64,000 bases of DNA, taken from assembly GCF_025837095.1 (NCBI RefSeq), contig NZ_CP107551.1, forward strand, positions 868,001 to 932,000, in the 5' to 3' direction. The translations under genes and the position numbers were made by a program. The DNA comes from Rhodococcus sp. Z13. Its GTDB lineage: Bacteria > Actinomycetota > Actinomycetes > Mycobacteriales > Mycobacteriaceae. This document shows positions 41,086 through 50,187 of this stretch, one piece after another. The stretch's first letter is position 1, and each line of letters starts with the position of its first letter. The notes under the pieces are model-generated. The model searched no databases. It had not been told where the DNA came from and saw nothing but the letters and a program-made list of their open reading frames with translations.

Positions 41086-41111
41086 TGTGCCCCCGGCAGG
41101 ATTCGAACCTG
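41086..41111. repeat. attR: 26-bp repeat within tRNA-Arg 3' end
   Basis: Identical to 30187-30212. The copy here forms the T arm and acceptor 3' strand of the functional tRNA, so integration left the gene intact. Confidence 0.93.
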
Positions 41112-41160
41112 CGACACCCGCTTTAGGAGAGCGGTGCTCTATCCCCTGAGCTACGAGGGC
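41088..41160 (-). tRNA. tRNA-Arg (anticodon CCU)
   Basis: The 73-nt minus-strand gene folds fully: acceptor GCCCTCG/CGGGGGC with one G-U pair, D stem GCTC/GAGC, anticodon stem CCGCT/AGCGG with loop CTCCTAA (anticodon CCT), T stem GCAGG/CCTGC with TTCGAAT loop, discriminator A. CCA is not encoded. It is the integration target of the island. Confidence 0.97.
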
Positions 41161-41316
41161 GTGCGCGACCCGGCGAACCGCATCGTGACGCGCTGTGAGT
41201 GTAGCCGCCGCGGATCGTCGGGGCTCGAGTGCGTCGCCGTGACGAGGGATGGTCTCGGTGAGGTCCACGAAGTGGAACGGGAACCTGGAGTTTCCCACAC
41301 TCCGGGATCAAGGAAG

Positions 41317-41352
41317 GGTAACACTGGTCATCTTCTATATCGTTTTGTTACC
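41317..41352. promoter_or_regulatory. Inverted repeat upstream of M23 peptidase
   Basis: GGTAACA at 41317-41323 and TGTTACC at 41346-41352 form a spaced inverted repeat about 65 bp before the peptidase start. GTAAC-type repeats are reported for MtrA, which controls cell-wall hydrolase genes in actinobacteria; assignment to MtrA is inference. Confidence 0.35.
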
Positions 41353-41417
41353 TTGGGTCGCCAGGAGCGGCCGGGTCGAGTACCCGGCCGAAGTCGGGAC
41401 GAAACAAGGGACACACT

Positions 41418-42242
41418 GTGGGACGGCACTACCGCACGCGCGAAGATGCAGCATTCGACGTCGACACGATCCGTGTGCCTTCGTCGGGTAAGGGCCGCCA
41501 CCGCGTGGAACCCACCGGCACCTCCGCTCCGGTCAAGGCCGCCACCGTCGCGGCCGCCACGGGCGCCTTCTTCGCCGTCGGCGCGCAGATCAGCGCCGGC
41601 ACCGCCGCTGCCCATCCCGGCCACGAGGTCCAGGGCGAGGCCGCCCCCACCGGTACCCTTCCGTTCGAGCTTCCCGCGGGCCTGCTCCCCGAGGGCGTCG
41701 AGATCCCGGCCATCCCGGGTATCACCGCCCCGATCGAGGAGGGCGCGCCCGCACTCCCCGCCGAGGTCGAGGCGCTCGTCGAGCAGTTCTCCGGCGCCAC
41801 CGGCTGGCTCGGCCGGATCAACCCGGCCCGTCCCACCGCCGTCCAGCCCGTCTCCGGCACCCTGACCTCCGACTGGGGCCCGCGCTGGGGCTCGCACCAC
41901 GGCGGCATCGACATCGCCGCTCCGCTCGGCACCCCGATCCTGTCCGCGGCCGACGGCACGGTCCTCGAGGCCGGTGCGGCCTCCGGCTTCGGTCAGTGGG
42001 TCCGCGTCCTCAACGACGACGGCACCACCTCCGTCTACGGTCACGTGAGCACCTACCAGGTCTCCGCCGGCCAGCGGGTGTCCGCGGGTGAGCAGATCGC
42101 CACCGTCGGCAACGAGGGCTGGTCCACCGGCCCGCACCTGCACTTCGAGGTCTGGGACACCGCCGGCACCAAGATCAATCCCAACGCCTGGCTGAAGGAT
42201 CGCGGCGTCGTGCCCACCTGGGGCGGTTACAGCGCCGTCTGA
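41418..42242 (+). CDS. Secreted/anchored M23 family peptidase
   Basis: A 274-residue LytM/M23 zinc endopeptidase. A basic N-terminus and a hydrophobic segment at about 38-60 (ending SAGTAAAHP) act as signal or anchor. An Ala/Pro/Glu-rich linker follows, then the catalytic domain (about 150-260) with HHGGIDIA and HLHFEVW carrying the metal ligands. It would cleave peptidoglycan cross-links during growth or division. GTG 41418 is the start. Confidence 0.9.
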   Translation: MGRHYRTREDAAFDVDTIRVPSSGKGRHRVEPTGTSAPVKAATVAAATGAFFAVGAQISAGTAAAHPGHEVQGEAAPTGTLPFELPAGLLPEGVEIPAIPGITAPIEEGAPALPAEVEALVEQFSGATGWLGRINPARPTAVQPVSGTLTSDWGPRWGSHHGGIDIAAPLGTPILSAADGTVLEAGAASGFGQWVRVLNDDGTTSVYGHVSTYQVSAGQRVSAGEQIATVGNEGWSTGPHLHFEVWDTAGTKINPNAWLKDRGVVPTWGGYSAV

Positions 42243-42321
42243 CGGTTTCCGTCGCACCCCCGCAACAGTCGCTGCGCGCTAGGCTGAACTCCACAGCCTG
42301 CGGCCGACCCCGGGGGGTTCA

Positions 42322-43830
42322 TTGGGTACCGAGATCTCTGCTCGTTCGTTCACCCGGGAAGACCGGCGGGTGTTCCGGAGCAAGGTTCGCGACTGCATGA
42401 AGGCGCTCGAGCGGATGCTCCGCGAGGACGTCTTCGTCGATGTGCACTCCTCACCCGATCCGCATCTCGGTATGGAGATCGAGTTCAACCTCGTCCGGGA
42501 CGACATGGCCCCGGCGATGTCCAATCTCGAGGTGCTCCAGGCGATCGACGACCACGCCGTGTTCCAGACCGAACTCGGCCAGTTCAACGTCGAGATGAAC
42601 GTCGAGCCTCGTCGCCTCACCGGCGACGAACCCCTCGAACTCGAGGAGTCGCTGCGGTCGTCCCTGCGGCGCGCCGACGAACGGATGCACCGGCACGACG
42701 CGCAGCTGGTGATGGTGGGGATGCTGCCCACCCTCGAACTCGGCGACCTCGAGCTCACCCGCATCACCGCGAATCCCCGCTACGAGGCCCTCAACGAACA
42801 GATCTTCGCCGCCCGCGGCGAGGACATCGAACTCGACCTCGACGGTGTGCCGTTGCCAGGCACCGATGTGGTGGAAACCCTTCGCGCGGACATGAATTCG
42901 GTGGTGCCGGAGGCTGCGTGCACGTCGCTGCAGCTGCACCTGCGGATCGCCCCGGAGGACTTCGCCAAGCACTGGAACGCCGCGCAGTGCATCTCCGGGG
43001 TGCAGGTCGCCCTCGCCGCCAACTCGCCCTTCCTCGCGGGCAAGGCGCTGTGGCACGAGAGCCGCATCCCGTTGTTCGCGCAGGCCACCGACACGCGACC
43101 GCTCGAGCTGAAGAACCAGGGGGTGCGGCCCCGGGTGTGGTTCGGGGAACGCTGGATCGACTCACCCCTCGACCTGTTCGAGGAGAACTCCCGCTACTTC
43201 ACCGCGCTCCTGCCGGAGGTCTCCGCCGCCGATCCGATGGCCGAGCTCGACGCCGGCCGGATCCCCGAACTCCGCGAACTGCAGATGCACAACGGCACCA
43301 TCTATCGGTGGAACCGTCCCGTCTACGACATCAGCGACGGCAGCGCGCATCTGCGGATCGAGAACCGGGTGCTCCCGGCCGGACCGACCGTCCTCGACAT
43401 CATGGCCAACGCGGCCTTCTACTACGGGACGCTGCGGGCCCTCGTCGATGCCGACGAACCGCTCTGGCGCGACCTGAGTTTCGACGCCGCGGAGAAGAAC
43501 CTCGTCCTCGGCGCGAAGTTCGGGCTGGACGCGAAACTGTACTGGCCGCGCGTCGGCTGGGTCGGCGCCGACGAACTCGTGCTGCGGTGCCTGCTGCCGC
43601 TCGCGCACCGGGGTCTCGAGACCTACGGCCTGTCGTCGACCGTCCGCGAACGCTATCTCGGCATCATCGAGGGACGTGCCCTGAACCGGCAGACCGGCGC
43701 GGCCTGGCAACGTGCGCAGGTGGCGCGTCGCGAGGCGGCGGGGGAGGACCGCCGCACGGCCCTCGTCGGGATGCTGCGCGACTACGTGCGGAACATGACC
43801 TCCGGCGCGCCCGTCCACGAGTGGGAGTAG
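42322..43830 (+). CDS. Glutamate-cysteine ligase-like (GCS2) enzyme
   Basis: A 502-residue protein of the carboxylate-amine ligase/GCS2 group, with the glutamate-binding region LGMEIEFNLV near residue 50, the conserved NVEMNVEPR segment and the C-terminal HLRIENRVLPAGPT. Actinobacteria carry several GCS2 paralogues in addition to or instead of true glutathione or mycothiol enzymes, so the acceptor amine is not assigned. TTG 42322 follows a G-rich ribosome site. The gene ends four bases before the convergent M28 gene. Confidence 0.78.
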   Translation: MGTEISARSFTREDRRVFRSKVRDCMKALERMLREDVFVDVHSSPDPHLGMEIEFNLVRDDMAPAMSNLEVLQAIDDHAVFQTELGQFNVEMNVEPRRLTGDEPLELEESLRSSLRRADERMHRHDAQLVMVGMLPTLELGDLELTRITANPRYEALNEQIFAARGEDIELDLDGVPLPGTDVVETLRADMNSVVPEAACTSLQLHLRIAPEDFAKHWNAAQCISGVQVALAANSPFLAGKALWHESRIPLFAQATDTRPLELKNQGVRPRVWFGERWIDSPLDLFEENSRYFTALLPEVSAADPMAELDAGRIPELRELQMHNGTIYRWNRPVYDISDGSAHLRIENRVLPAGPTVLDIMANAAFYYGTLRALVDADEPLWRDLSFDAAEKNLVLGAKFGLDAKLYWPRVGWVGADELVLRCLLPLAHRGLETYGLSSTVRERYLGIIEGRALNRQTGAAWQRAQVARREAAGEDRRTALVGMLRDYVRNMTSGAPVHEWE

Positions 43831-43834
43831 CGAG

Positions 43835-46123
43835 CTACAGCCGCAGCGATCGCGTCACCGCCACCGTCGGCTGGAGCACCACCCGATCGGTGGGCGGTTC
43901 GTAGCCGGGGACCACGCTCGGGTCGTCGCTCAGATCGGCGACGCGCAGTTCGAGTTCGCGGTCGCGCATGCCCAGCGTGAGATCCACCTCGACCCCCTCC
44001 GGTCCCGGCGCCCAGAACAGGAAGCCGAACCGTTCGGACGGCTCGGCGCGGACGCCCTCGACGGTCGCGCCGTGCACGCGGGCGGTGTCGCCGTTCACCC
44101 ACAGGCCGATCAGCTGGGAGTCCCCGGCTGGGATCAGACGCAGCCGCAACGCACGGGTGCTGCCGCCGGTCTCGTCCGACAGCACCTCGACGCGTGGGGC
44201 CTCGAGATCGGCGACGGGTGCCGGTCCATGGTGCATCGCAGTGTCGGGGCGCCACGGGAACCCGTCGGGCAGTGGTGTCGGGCCGTCGGGGAGCAGGGCG
44301 CGGCTCCACTCCGAGCGCGGACCGTCGGGGGAGGCCCACGTCGCGACGCCGCTGTCGGCGTCGAGGGAGTACCACAGGTACTCCTGCCGGGGGTCGGTGG
44401 CGCCGTCGCGGTTGAGATGACCGGCGACCAGCGTGCACACCAGCACCACCACCAGAGCCGCGACGGCGGACACGCGGGCTCCGTGCCGGCCCGGCCGCAG
44501 CGGCTCGCACAGGGGCAGCACGGCGACGAGGACGAGTCCGGTGAACAGACCCGCCAGCGGCGCCCCGTACAGCAGCCCGGCATCGAACGTGACGAACACC
44601 GCGGGCACGGCGAAGACCGCGGACACCAGGGCGCCGAGCGTCGTCGCGAGGAGACGTCCCGGCCCGTCCCCGCGCAGCAGCAGCCCGGCGAGCACCCCGA
44701 GCACCGTCGGCAGGACGGTGACGAGGATCGTCGCCGCGACCCCGGTGAACGGAACGCCCGCCAGGGCGAGGAGGGCGACGAGGACGAACGCCCCGCAGGT
44801 GAACGATCCGGGCCGTCGCCCCCGGACCCACCACGCCCGCACCGTGACGAGCACCCCCACGGCGGCGGCCACGGCGGCGAGCCGGAACAGGCTCGGGTGG
44901 TACGGCTCGTCGACGACGGGCGCGGCCGTACCGGGCGCGAGGGTCTGCACGATCCACCAGGGCAGCCACGCGGCGGCCGCGGCCCCCAGCGCGGCCAGGA
45001 GCGACACGCCGACGGCGACACCGATGCCGGCCGGGGACGCCTCACCCCGGCGTATCCGCAGCACACACGTGCCCGCGACCATCGCGGCGAGCAGGACCGC
45101 CCCGGCGATCTCGACCCAGCGGGGAGCGTGGAGCAGGCCCCACGGCGCGGTGGTGACGACCTCGTTCCCCGCGTCGTCGAGTGTGGTGAGGTCCGCACCG
45201 GCGAGATCGCGTGCGGTCACGAGGGTGGTTTCCCCCATGTGCTGCAACGACTTCCGATCGAGCCGATCGGGAGTGTCGAGGGGGCTGTGATAGTACGCGG
45301 CGCCGGAGGAGATCGCGGTGTCGTAGGCGTGGAAACCGGCTTCGTCGAATCGCCGGAAGTCGGTGTCGTTGGGCAGCAGTTCGAAGACCGACTCGGTCAG
45401 CGAATCGGCGTTCGCGCCCGGCGACCGCGCGAGCGTGTCGACGAGTGCGCCGTCGGGGGAGGTCGTGCGGAAGGTGGTGGGGACACCGGAATTGCCGCGC
45501 GCCTCGTGGTTGAGCACGACGACGGGGCCGTCCCGCGGACGATCGGACGCGGCGAACAGCTGGGCGCCGAGCAGTCCGCTCTCCTCGCCGTCGGTGAGCA
45601 GGACGAGCACGTCGTTGCGGGGTGGGGGACCAGCGTCGATGGCCCGCGCGACCTCGAGGACCACACCCACCCCGAGACCGTCGTCGGCGGCGCCGGGGGA
45701 GCCGCGCACGGTGTCGTAGTGGGCGGCGAGGACGACGGTGCCGGTGGGGTCGGTGCCGGGCCGGACGGCGACGACGTTGTGGACCCGTCCGCCGCGCTGG
45801 GTGGGTTCCTGCGGCCACGCCGCCCAGCCGACACCGGATTCGATCCCGGTGTCCCAGCCGAGTGCGTCGAGGGCGGAGATCAGCCGGTCGCGGGCGGCGG
45901 TGTGGGCGGGTGAGCCCGGTACGCGGGGAGAGCCCGCGATCGTGTCGATGTGCTCGGCTGCGCGGCCGGCGCTGAACAGCTCGGGCGGCGCGTCGACGTC
46001 GAGCGGGTCGGGGGAGGCCGGGAGCAACGCAACGACGAGTCCCGCCACCAGAACCCCGAGCAGGGCGAGGAGGTTTCCGTACCGGGACCGTGCCGGGGTG
46101 CGGTCGTCCACGGCGGTGTCCAT
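43835..46123 (-). CDS. Membrane M28 family zinc peptidase
   Basis: A 762-residue protein. An N-terminal membrane segment (about 20-36) is followed by an M28 aminopeptidase domain (about 50-290) with metal ligands in AAHYDTVRGSPGAADDGLG and DGEESGLLGA and a conserved HEARGN. Eight or so further membrane helices (about 335-590) precede a C-terminal extracytoplasmic beta-rich domain. This fusion resembles Fxna/ER-aminopeptidase-type M28 membrane proteins known from actinobacteria. The substrate is unknown. Confidence 0.87.
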   Translation of the reverse strand: MDTAVDDRTPARSRYGNLLALLGVLVAGLVVALLPASPDPLDVDAPPELFSAGRAAEHIDTIAGSPRVPGSPAHTAARDRLISALDALGWDTGIESGVGWAAWPQEPTQRGGRVHNVVAVRPGTDPTGTVVLAAHYDTVRGSPGAADDGLGVGVVLEVARAIDAGPPPRNDVLVLLTDGEESGLLGAQLFAASDRPRDGPVVVLNHEARGNSGVPTTFRTTSPDGALVDTLARSPGANADSLTESVFELLPNDTDFRRFDEAGFHAYDTAISSGAAYYHSPLDTPDRLDRKSLQHMGETTLVTARDLAGADLTTLDDAGNEVVTTAPWGLLHAPRWVEIAGAVLLAAMVAGTCVLRIRRGEASPAGIGVAVGVSLLAALGAAAAAWLPWWIVQTLAPGTAAPVVDEPYHPSLFRLAAVAAAVGVLVTVRAWWVRGRRPGSFTCGAFVLVALLALAGVPFTGVAATILVTVLPTVLGVLAGLLLRGDGPGRLLATTLGALVSAVFAVPAVFVTFDAGLLYGAPLAGLFTGLVLVAVLPLCEPLRPGRHGARVSAVAALVVVLVCTLVAGHLNRDGATDPRQEYLWYSLDADSGVATWASPDGPRSEWSRALLPDGPTPLPDGFPWRPDTAMHHGPAPVADLEAPRVEVLSDETGGSTRALRLRLIPAGDSQLIGLWVNGDTARVHGATVEGVRAEPSERFGFLFWAPGPEGVEVDLTLGMRDRELELRVADLSDDPSVVPGYEPPTDRVVLQPTVAVTRSLRL

Positions 46124-46191
46124 GGCTGCAGCCTAACCGCCGAACGGGTGGTACCCCCGCGGACCCGCGGGAGCACCACCCGGTGCGGGGA

Positions 46192-47418
46192 TCAGGAGGC
46201 GGCGGGAGCCCAGCTGTCCGGGCCGAACACCTCGTAGTGGATGTTCTCGGCCGGGACGTTGCGCTCGATCAGGGCCTCGCGCAGCGACAGCATGAACGGC
46301 AGCGGGCCGCACAGGTAGGCCTGCGTGTTCGGGTCCAGCGGGAGATCGGAGATGTCGGCGCGGCCGACACGCACGGTCTCGAGCGGCTCACGTGCACCGA
46401 GATCCTCGTACCAGCGGAAGACCTGGGCCTGCGGGAGCTTCTCGACGAGGGTCTCGAGTTCCCGGCGGTGGGCGTGGTCGGCGACGGAGCGGTCCGCGTG
46501 GACGACGGAGACCGGACGGTCGTCGCCGGCGCCCGCGAGATGATCGAGGATACCGATCATCGGGGTGCAGCCGATCCCGGCCGAGGCCAGCAGGATCGGA
46601 GCCTCGCCGTCGGTGAGGACGAGATCGCCGAAGGGCGTGGTGACCTGCAGTTCGTCGCCCTCGAAGAGGTTGGCGTACAGGAAGTTCGAGACCTCACCGG
46701 CCGGGATGACGGTGCCGTCGGGGCCGGTGGTCTCGCGGACGCGCTTGACGGTGATGCGCCAGTCGCCCTTCGTGGGGGCGCTCGACAGGCTGTACTGGCG
46801 GATCTGGCGGGCGCCGTCGGGAAGCTTCACGCCCACCGACAGGTACTGGCCGGGACGGAAGGTGGGCAGCGGGCTGCCGTCGAGCGAGGTCAGGACGAAC
46901 GAGACGGTGTCGGCGGACTGGTGGGTGCGCTCGGCGACGCGGACGGTGCGCCACACGTCGCCCGGCTCGACACCGGCCGCCTTGTACAGATCGGACTCCA
47001 TCGAGATGAGGGTGTTCGCCATGAGCCAGTACAGCTCGTCCCATGCCTTGGAAACCTCGGGAGTGACTGCTTCACCGAGGATTTCGACGATCGCCTCGAA
47101 AAGGTGCTTGTGGACGATCCAGTACTCGTCGGCCTTGACACCCAGCGAGGCGTGCTTGTGGGCGACGCGGGAGAGGATGGTCTCGACGCGGGCCGGGTCG
47201 GGATCGAGCTGGAGCGTCGCGAAGGCGGCGATGGATCCGGCGAGGGCTTTCTGCTGCTCGCCCTGTTTCTGGTTGCCGCGGTTGAACAGGTCGCGCTCGA
47301 GCTCCGGGTGGGCGCCGAACATCTTCCGGTAGAAGAGGGTGGTGATGTCGCCGATGGCTGCTCCGACCGCCGGCAGGGTCGCGGCGATGACTTCCTTGGA
47401 TTCGGGTGAGAGCGGCAT
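46192..47418 (-). CDS. hmp: Flavohemoglobin (NO dioxygenase)
   Basis: A 408-residue flavohemoglobin: globin domain (about 1-140, proximal His in RVAHKHASLG), FAD domain (about 150-255, RQYSLSSAP) and NAD domain (about 265-400, GIGCTPM and C-terminal YEVFGPDSW). It oxidises nitric oxide to nitrate using O2 and NADH. ATG 47418 with AGGAAA upstream is chosen; longer readings enter the nsrR gene. The nsrR gene sits 53 bp upstream on the same strand, consistent with NO-responsive control. Confidence 0.96.
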   Translation of the reverse strand: MPLSPESKEVIAATLPAVGAAIGDITTLFYRKMFGAHPELERDLFNRGNQKQGEQQKALAGSIAAFATLQLDPDPARVETILSRVAHKHASLGVKADEYWIVHKHLFEAIVEILGEAVTPEVSKAWDELYWLMANTLISMESDLYKAAGVEPGDVWRTVRVAERTHQSADTVSFVLTSLDGSPLPTFRPGQYLSVGVKLPDGARQIRQYSLSSAPTKGDWRITVKRVRETTGPDGTVIPAGEVSNFLYANLFEGDELQVTTPFGDLVLTDGEAPILLASAGIGCTPMIGILDHLAGAGDDRPVSVVHADRSVADHAHRRELETLVEKLPQAQVFRWYEDLGAREPLETVRVGRADISDLPLDPNTQAYLCGPLPFMLSLREALIERNVPAENIHYEVFGPDSWAPAAS

Positions 47419-47471
47419 GGTGTTTCCTCGTGGGTCGAAGTGGGCTGGTTCACCGTCGGTCCGCAGGTGGA

Positions 47472-47915
47472 TCAGCGGCTCGGCGGTGGTTCGAGGTTCA
47501 GCAGGACGGGGCTGGTGTCCTGCCGGGTCAGATCGGCGACGGTGATGTCGTCGAGGGCGGCGTAGAACGCGTTCTGCGCCGTGCGCAACGCCGAGCGGAG
47601 GTTGCAGGCGCGACGCATCGGGCACGGTTTGGACCCTTCGCAGTCGACGACCTCGTCCTCGCCCTCGAGCGCGCGCGTGAGCCACCCCAGGGTGGCCGTG
47701 CGGCCGAGTTCGGTGATGCAGAGCCCCCCGCCCCGTCCGCGGCGGGTGGTGACCACGCCGAGTTCTCCGAGGCGGGCGACGACCTTGGCCGTATGTGCGT
47801 ACGACAGGCCGAGTCGCTCCGCGACCGTTCTGGTGCTGGGTATACCTTCCGGCGGGTTGCCGGCCAGGTACATGACAACCCGCAGTCCGAGATCGGTGAA
47901 CTGCGTGAGTTGCAT
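47472..47915 (-). CDS. nsrR: NsrR, Rrf2-family NO-sensing repressor
   Basis: A 147-residue Rrf2 protein with an N-terminal winged HTH (TRTVAERLGLSYAHTAKVVA) and three cysteines at 92, 98 and 104 (CEGSKPC-PMRRAC), the spacing of the Fe-S ligands in Streptomyces NsrR. NO destroys the cluster and releases repression of hmp. It lies directly upstream of hmp. An imperfect palindrome TTGCATTCAGGATGACAA at 47935-47952, just before the start, may be its operator. Confidence 0.92.
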   Translation of the reverse strand: MQLTQFTDLGLRVVMYLAGNPPEGIPSTRTVAERLGLSYAHTAKVVARLGELGVVTTRRGRGGGLCITELGRTATLGWLTRALEGEDEVVDCEGSKPCPMRRACNLRSALRTAQNAFYAALDDITVADLTRQDTSPVLLNLEPPPSR

Positions 47916-48072
47916 GGCTTCGACAATAGATAACTTGCATTCAGGATGACAATTTATGTGACGCGGATCTCTCCGGTGAAAGATGTTGCCCGGAAACGTA
48001 ACTCGACGTTCCCTGCGGGCCTGCGCCGGGAACTTCGGCTCCGGTGTGGTGTGGGTCCGACGGCCGACGGCG

Positions 48073-48092
48073 GGTGGGACGAAGGTCGGGAA
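48073..48092. promoter_or_regulatory. Weak DosR-box-like sequence
   Basis: GGTGGGACGAAGGTCGGGAA matches about 13 of 20 positions of the dormancy-regulator box TTSGGGACTWWAGTCCCSAA. It sits roughly 50 bp before a universal stress protein gene, a usual DosR target. The match is marginal. Confidence 0.25.
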
Positions 48093-48142
48093 CCGGAAAC
48101 GAATCCCCGATCCGGCGCCGGGATTGCACTAGTCTGACGGGC

Positions 48143-49051
48143 GTGAAGCCCCTCGGTGAAGCACCCCGCGACCACAACCACCTGACGGTCGGCGTCGACG
48201 GTTCACCCGCCTCCGAGCGCGCCGTGCGTTGGGCAGCGGCCACCGCCGCCGGCCGGGGACTGGATCTGCACCTCGTACACGCGGTGGACTTCGCCCCGTC
48301 CGGATGGACGAAGCTCCCCTTCTTCCGGCCCTCCCAGGTCTTCGAATGGAGTGAGGACGAGGCCACGGCGCTGCTCACTGCGGCGGCCGAGACCGCCCTC
48401 GCCGTCGCTCCCGACGTCGAGATCACTCGCGAACTCGCCCTCACCGGCAGCGCCAAGTGGCTCGTCGAACTCTCGCGCCGCGCCCGGATGCTCGTCCTCG
48501 GCGCCACCGGCTCCAGCAAACTGGGGGAGGCGCTGCTCGGCTCCACCCCCGTCTCGGTGGCCGGCCACGCGGAGTGTCCCGTCGTCGTCGTGCGCGGCCC
48601 GGAAAGCCCTGTCCCCGACGACCGGCCCGTGGTGGTCGGCATCGACGGCAGCCCCGGCAGCCGCAAGGCCGTCGAGGCCGCCTTCGAGGAGGCCGCCTGG
48701 CGGGGCGTCGACCTCGTCGCCGTGCACGTCTGGAGCGACCTGAGGATCGGTGCGTTCGAGGACTCACCGCTCGACTTCGACCCGCAGGCCTTCGAGGAAC
48801 ACGAGCACGCCCTCGTCGCCGAGTGCCTCGCCGGCTACGGCGAACGCTTCCCCGACGTGACCGTGCACCGCAAGGTCTACCTCGACGGGCCCCGTGCCCG
48901 CCTGCACAAGTGGAGTGAGAAAGCGCAGCTCGTGGTGCTCGGCACCCGCGGTCGCGGGGGCTTCACCGGTCTGGTCCTCGGCTCCACCTCCAACGCCTTG
49001 CTGCGCGATGCACGCTGCCCGGTGATGGTGGTGCGACCCGACGCCGCCTGA
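48143..49051 (+). CDS. Tandem-domain universal stress protein
   Basis: A 302-residue cytoplasmic protein with two UspA domains (about 10-150 and 160-300). Each carries a nucleotide-binding loop: GATGSSKLGEALLGSTP and GTRGRGGFTGLVLGSTSNAL. Tandem Usp proteins are hallmark members of the DosR hypoxia regulon in mycobacteria. GTG 48143 starts at the domain edge. The gene is in a block with NO and hypoxia functions. Confidence 0.9.
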   Translation: MKPLGEAPRDHNHLTVGVDGSPASERAVRWAAATAAGRGLDLHLVHAVDFAPSGWTKLPFFRPSQVFEWSEDEATALLTAAAETALAVAPDVEITRELALTGSAKWLVELSRRARMLVLGATGSSKLGEALLGSTPVSVAGHAECPVVVVRGPESPVPDDRPVVVGIDGSPGSRKAVEAAFEEAAWRGVDLVAVHVWSDLRIGAFEDSPLDFDPQAFEEHEHALVAECLAGYGERFPDVTVHRKVYLDGPRARLHKWSEKAQLVVLGTRGRGGFTGLVLGSTSNALLRDARCPVMVVRPDAA

Positions 49052-49121
49052 CGGCGGTAGTGTTCGGGCCACGTGGACGAGCGCGCCCCCGATGGGGGTG
49101 CACCAGGAACGAAGGTGGCGC

Positions 49122-50162
49122 ATGCGCATCGGAATGGGACTGAACTACAGCGGGGGCTTCGCCGAGACCGTCGCGGAGGTGGCCGACCTCGAACGGGCGG
49201 GCCTCGACATCGTGTTCGTGCCGGAGGCCTACTCCTTCGACGCGGTCAGCCAGCTGGGCTATCTCGCTGCGAAGACGACCCGCGTCGAACTCGCCTCGGG
49301 CATCCTCCAGATGTTCACCCGCACGCCCACGCTGACGGCCATGACCGCCGCCGGCCTGGACTACGTCTCCGAGGGCCGCTTCGTGCTGGGCATCGGTGCG
49401 TCCGGCCCGCAGGTCATCGAGGGCTTCCACGGTGTGCCCTACAACGCCCCGCTCGCGCGCACCCGCGAGATCGTCGACATCTGCCGGAAGGTGTGGCGGC
49501 GCGAGAAGATCGACCACCAGGGCAAGTACTACCAGATCCCGCTGCCCGCCGATAAGGGCACGGGCCTGGGCAAGCCGCTGAAGATCATCAACCGGCCGGT
49601 GCGCGAACGCATCCCGATCGTCATCGCCTCCCTCGGCCCGAAGAACGTCGAGATGACCGCCGAGATCGCCGAGGGCTGGCAGCCGCTGTTCTACTACCCG
49701 GAGAAGGCCGCCGACGTGTGGGGCGAGTCCCTCGCCAAGGGCAAGGCCAAGCGCGATCCCGTCCTCGGCGACCTGCAGATCTACGCCCAGGCCGCGCTCG
49801 CCATCGGCGACGACGTCGACCACATGCTCGACTGGGTGCGCCCGATGGTCGCCCTCTACGTCGGCGGTATGGGCGCCAAGGGCAAGAACTTCTACAACGA
49901 CCTCGCCATCCGGTACGGCTACGCCAAGGAGGCCGAGACCATCCAGGAACTGTACCTGGCGGGGAAGAAGGAGGAGGCGGCCGCGGCGGTGCCCGACGAA
50001 CTGCTCCGTTCCGTGTCGCTGATCGGCTCCGAGGGGTTCGTGCGCGAACGCGTCGCTGCCTTCGCCGAGTCCGGCGTCACCACGCTCAACGTCACCCCGC
50101 TCGCGGCCGACACCGCGGGCCGTGTGCGACTGATCGAGCAGCTGCGGCGGATCTGCGGCTGA
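49122..50162 (+). CDS. F420-dependent LLM-class oxidoreductase
   Basis: A 346-residue luciferase-like monooxygenase-fold protein. RIGMGLNYSGG opens the first strand, RFVLGIGASGPQVIEGFHG is the conserved cofactor-binding region, and a C-terminal MTAEIAEGWQPLFYYPE segment follows. The pattern matches actinobacterial F420-dependent oxidoreductases. ATG 49122 follows GAAGGTGG. It lies between two universal stress protein genes. The substrate is unknown. Confidence 0.85.
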   Translation: MRIGMGLNYSGGFAETVAEVADLERAGLDIVFVPEAYSFDAVSQLGYLAAKTTRVELASGILQMFTRTPTLTAMTAAGLDYVSEGRFVLGIGASGPQVIEGFHGVPYNAPLARTREIVDICRKVWRREKIDHQGKYYQIPLPADKGTGLGKPLKIINRPVRERIPIVIASLGPKNVEMTAEIAEGWQPLFYYPEKAADVWGESLAKGKAKRDPVLGDLQIYAQAALAIGDDVDHMLDWVRPMVALYVGGMGAKGKNFYNDLAIRYGYAKEAETIQELYLAGKKEEAAAAVPDELLRSVSLIGSEGFVRERVAAFAESGVTTLNVTPLAADTAGRVRLIEQLRRICG

Positions 50163-50187
50163 CCCACCGAGAAAGGTTGCGTCTGCG

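Larger units (their letters stand above)
30187..41111. mobile_element. Integrated phage-satellite-like island in tRNA-Arg(CCU)
   Basis: The element is bounded by 26-bp direct repeats of the tRNA 3' end and carries int next to attL. Matched TGCACG repeat pairs lie near both ends. It contains an AlpA/Xis-like gene, an AAA ATPase with a DnaA-box-like cluster, a WhiB-like gene, overlapping small ORFs, a small-terminase-like gene (broken by an IS), and cargo at the right end. No portal, capsid, tail, holin or relaxase gene is visible, so it is not a complete prophage or a conjugative element. Satellite status is inferred from the rep/ori and TerS-like content; a pSAM2-like integrated plasmid remnant is the main alternative. 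Confidence 0.85.

Noticed and set aside
40903-41865. Plus-strand frame reading PGRIRTCDTRFRRAVLYPLS over the tRNA
   Set aside because: This peptide is the usual mistranslation of an antisense tRNA gene.
44072-45913. 613-codon plus-strand open frame
   Set aside because: It is antisense to the M28 peptidase gene, whose zinc motifs are clear.
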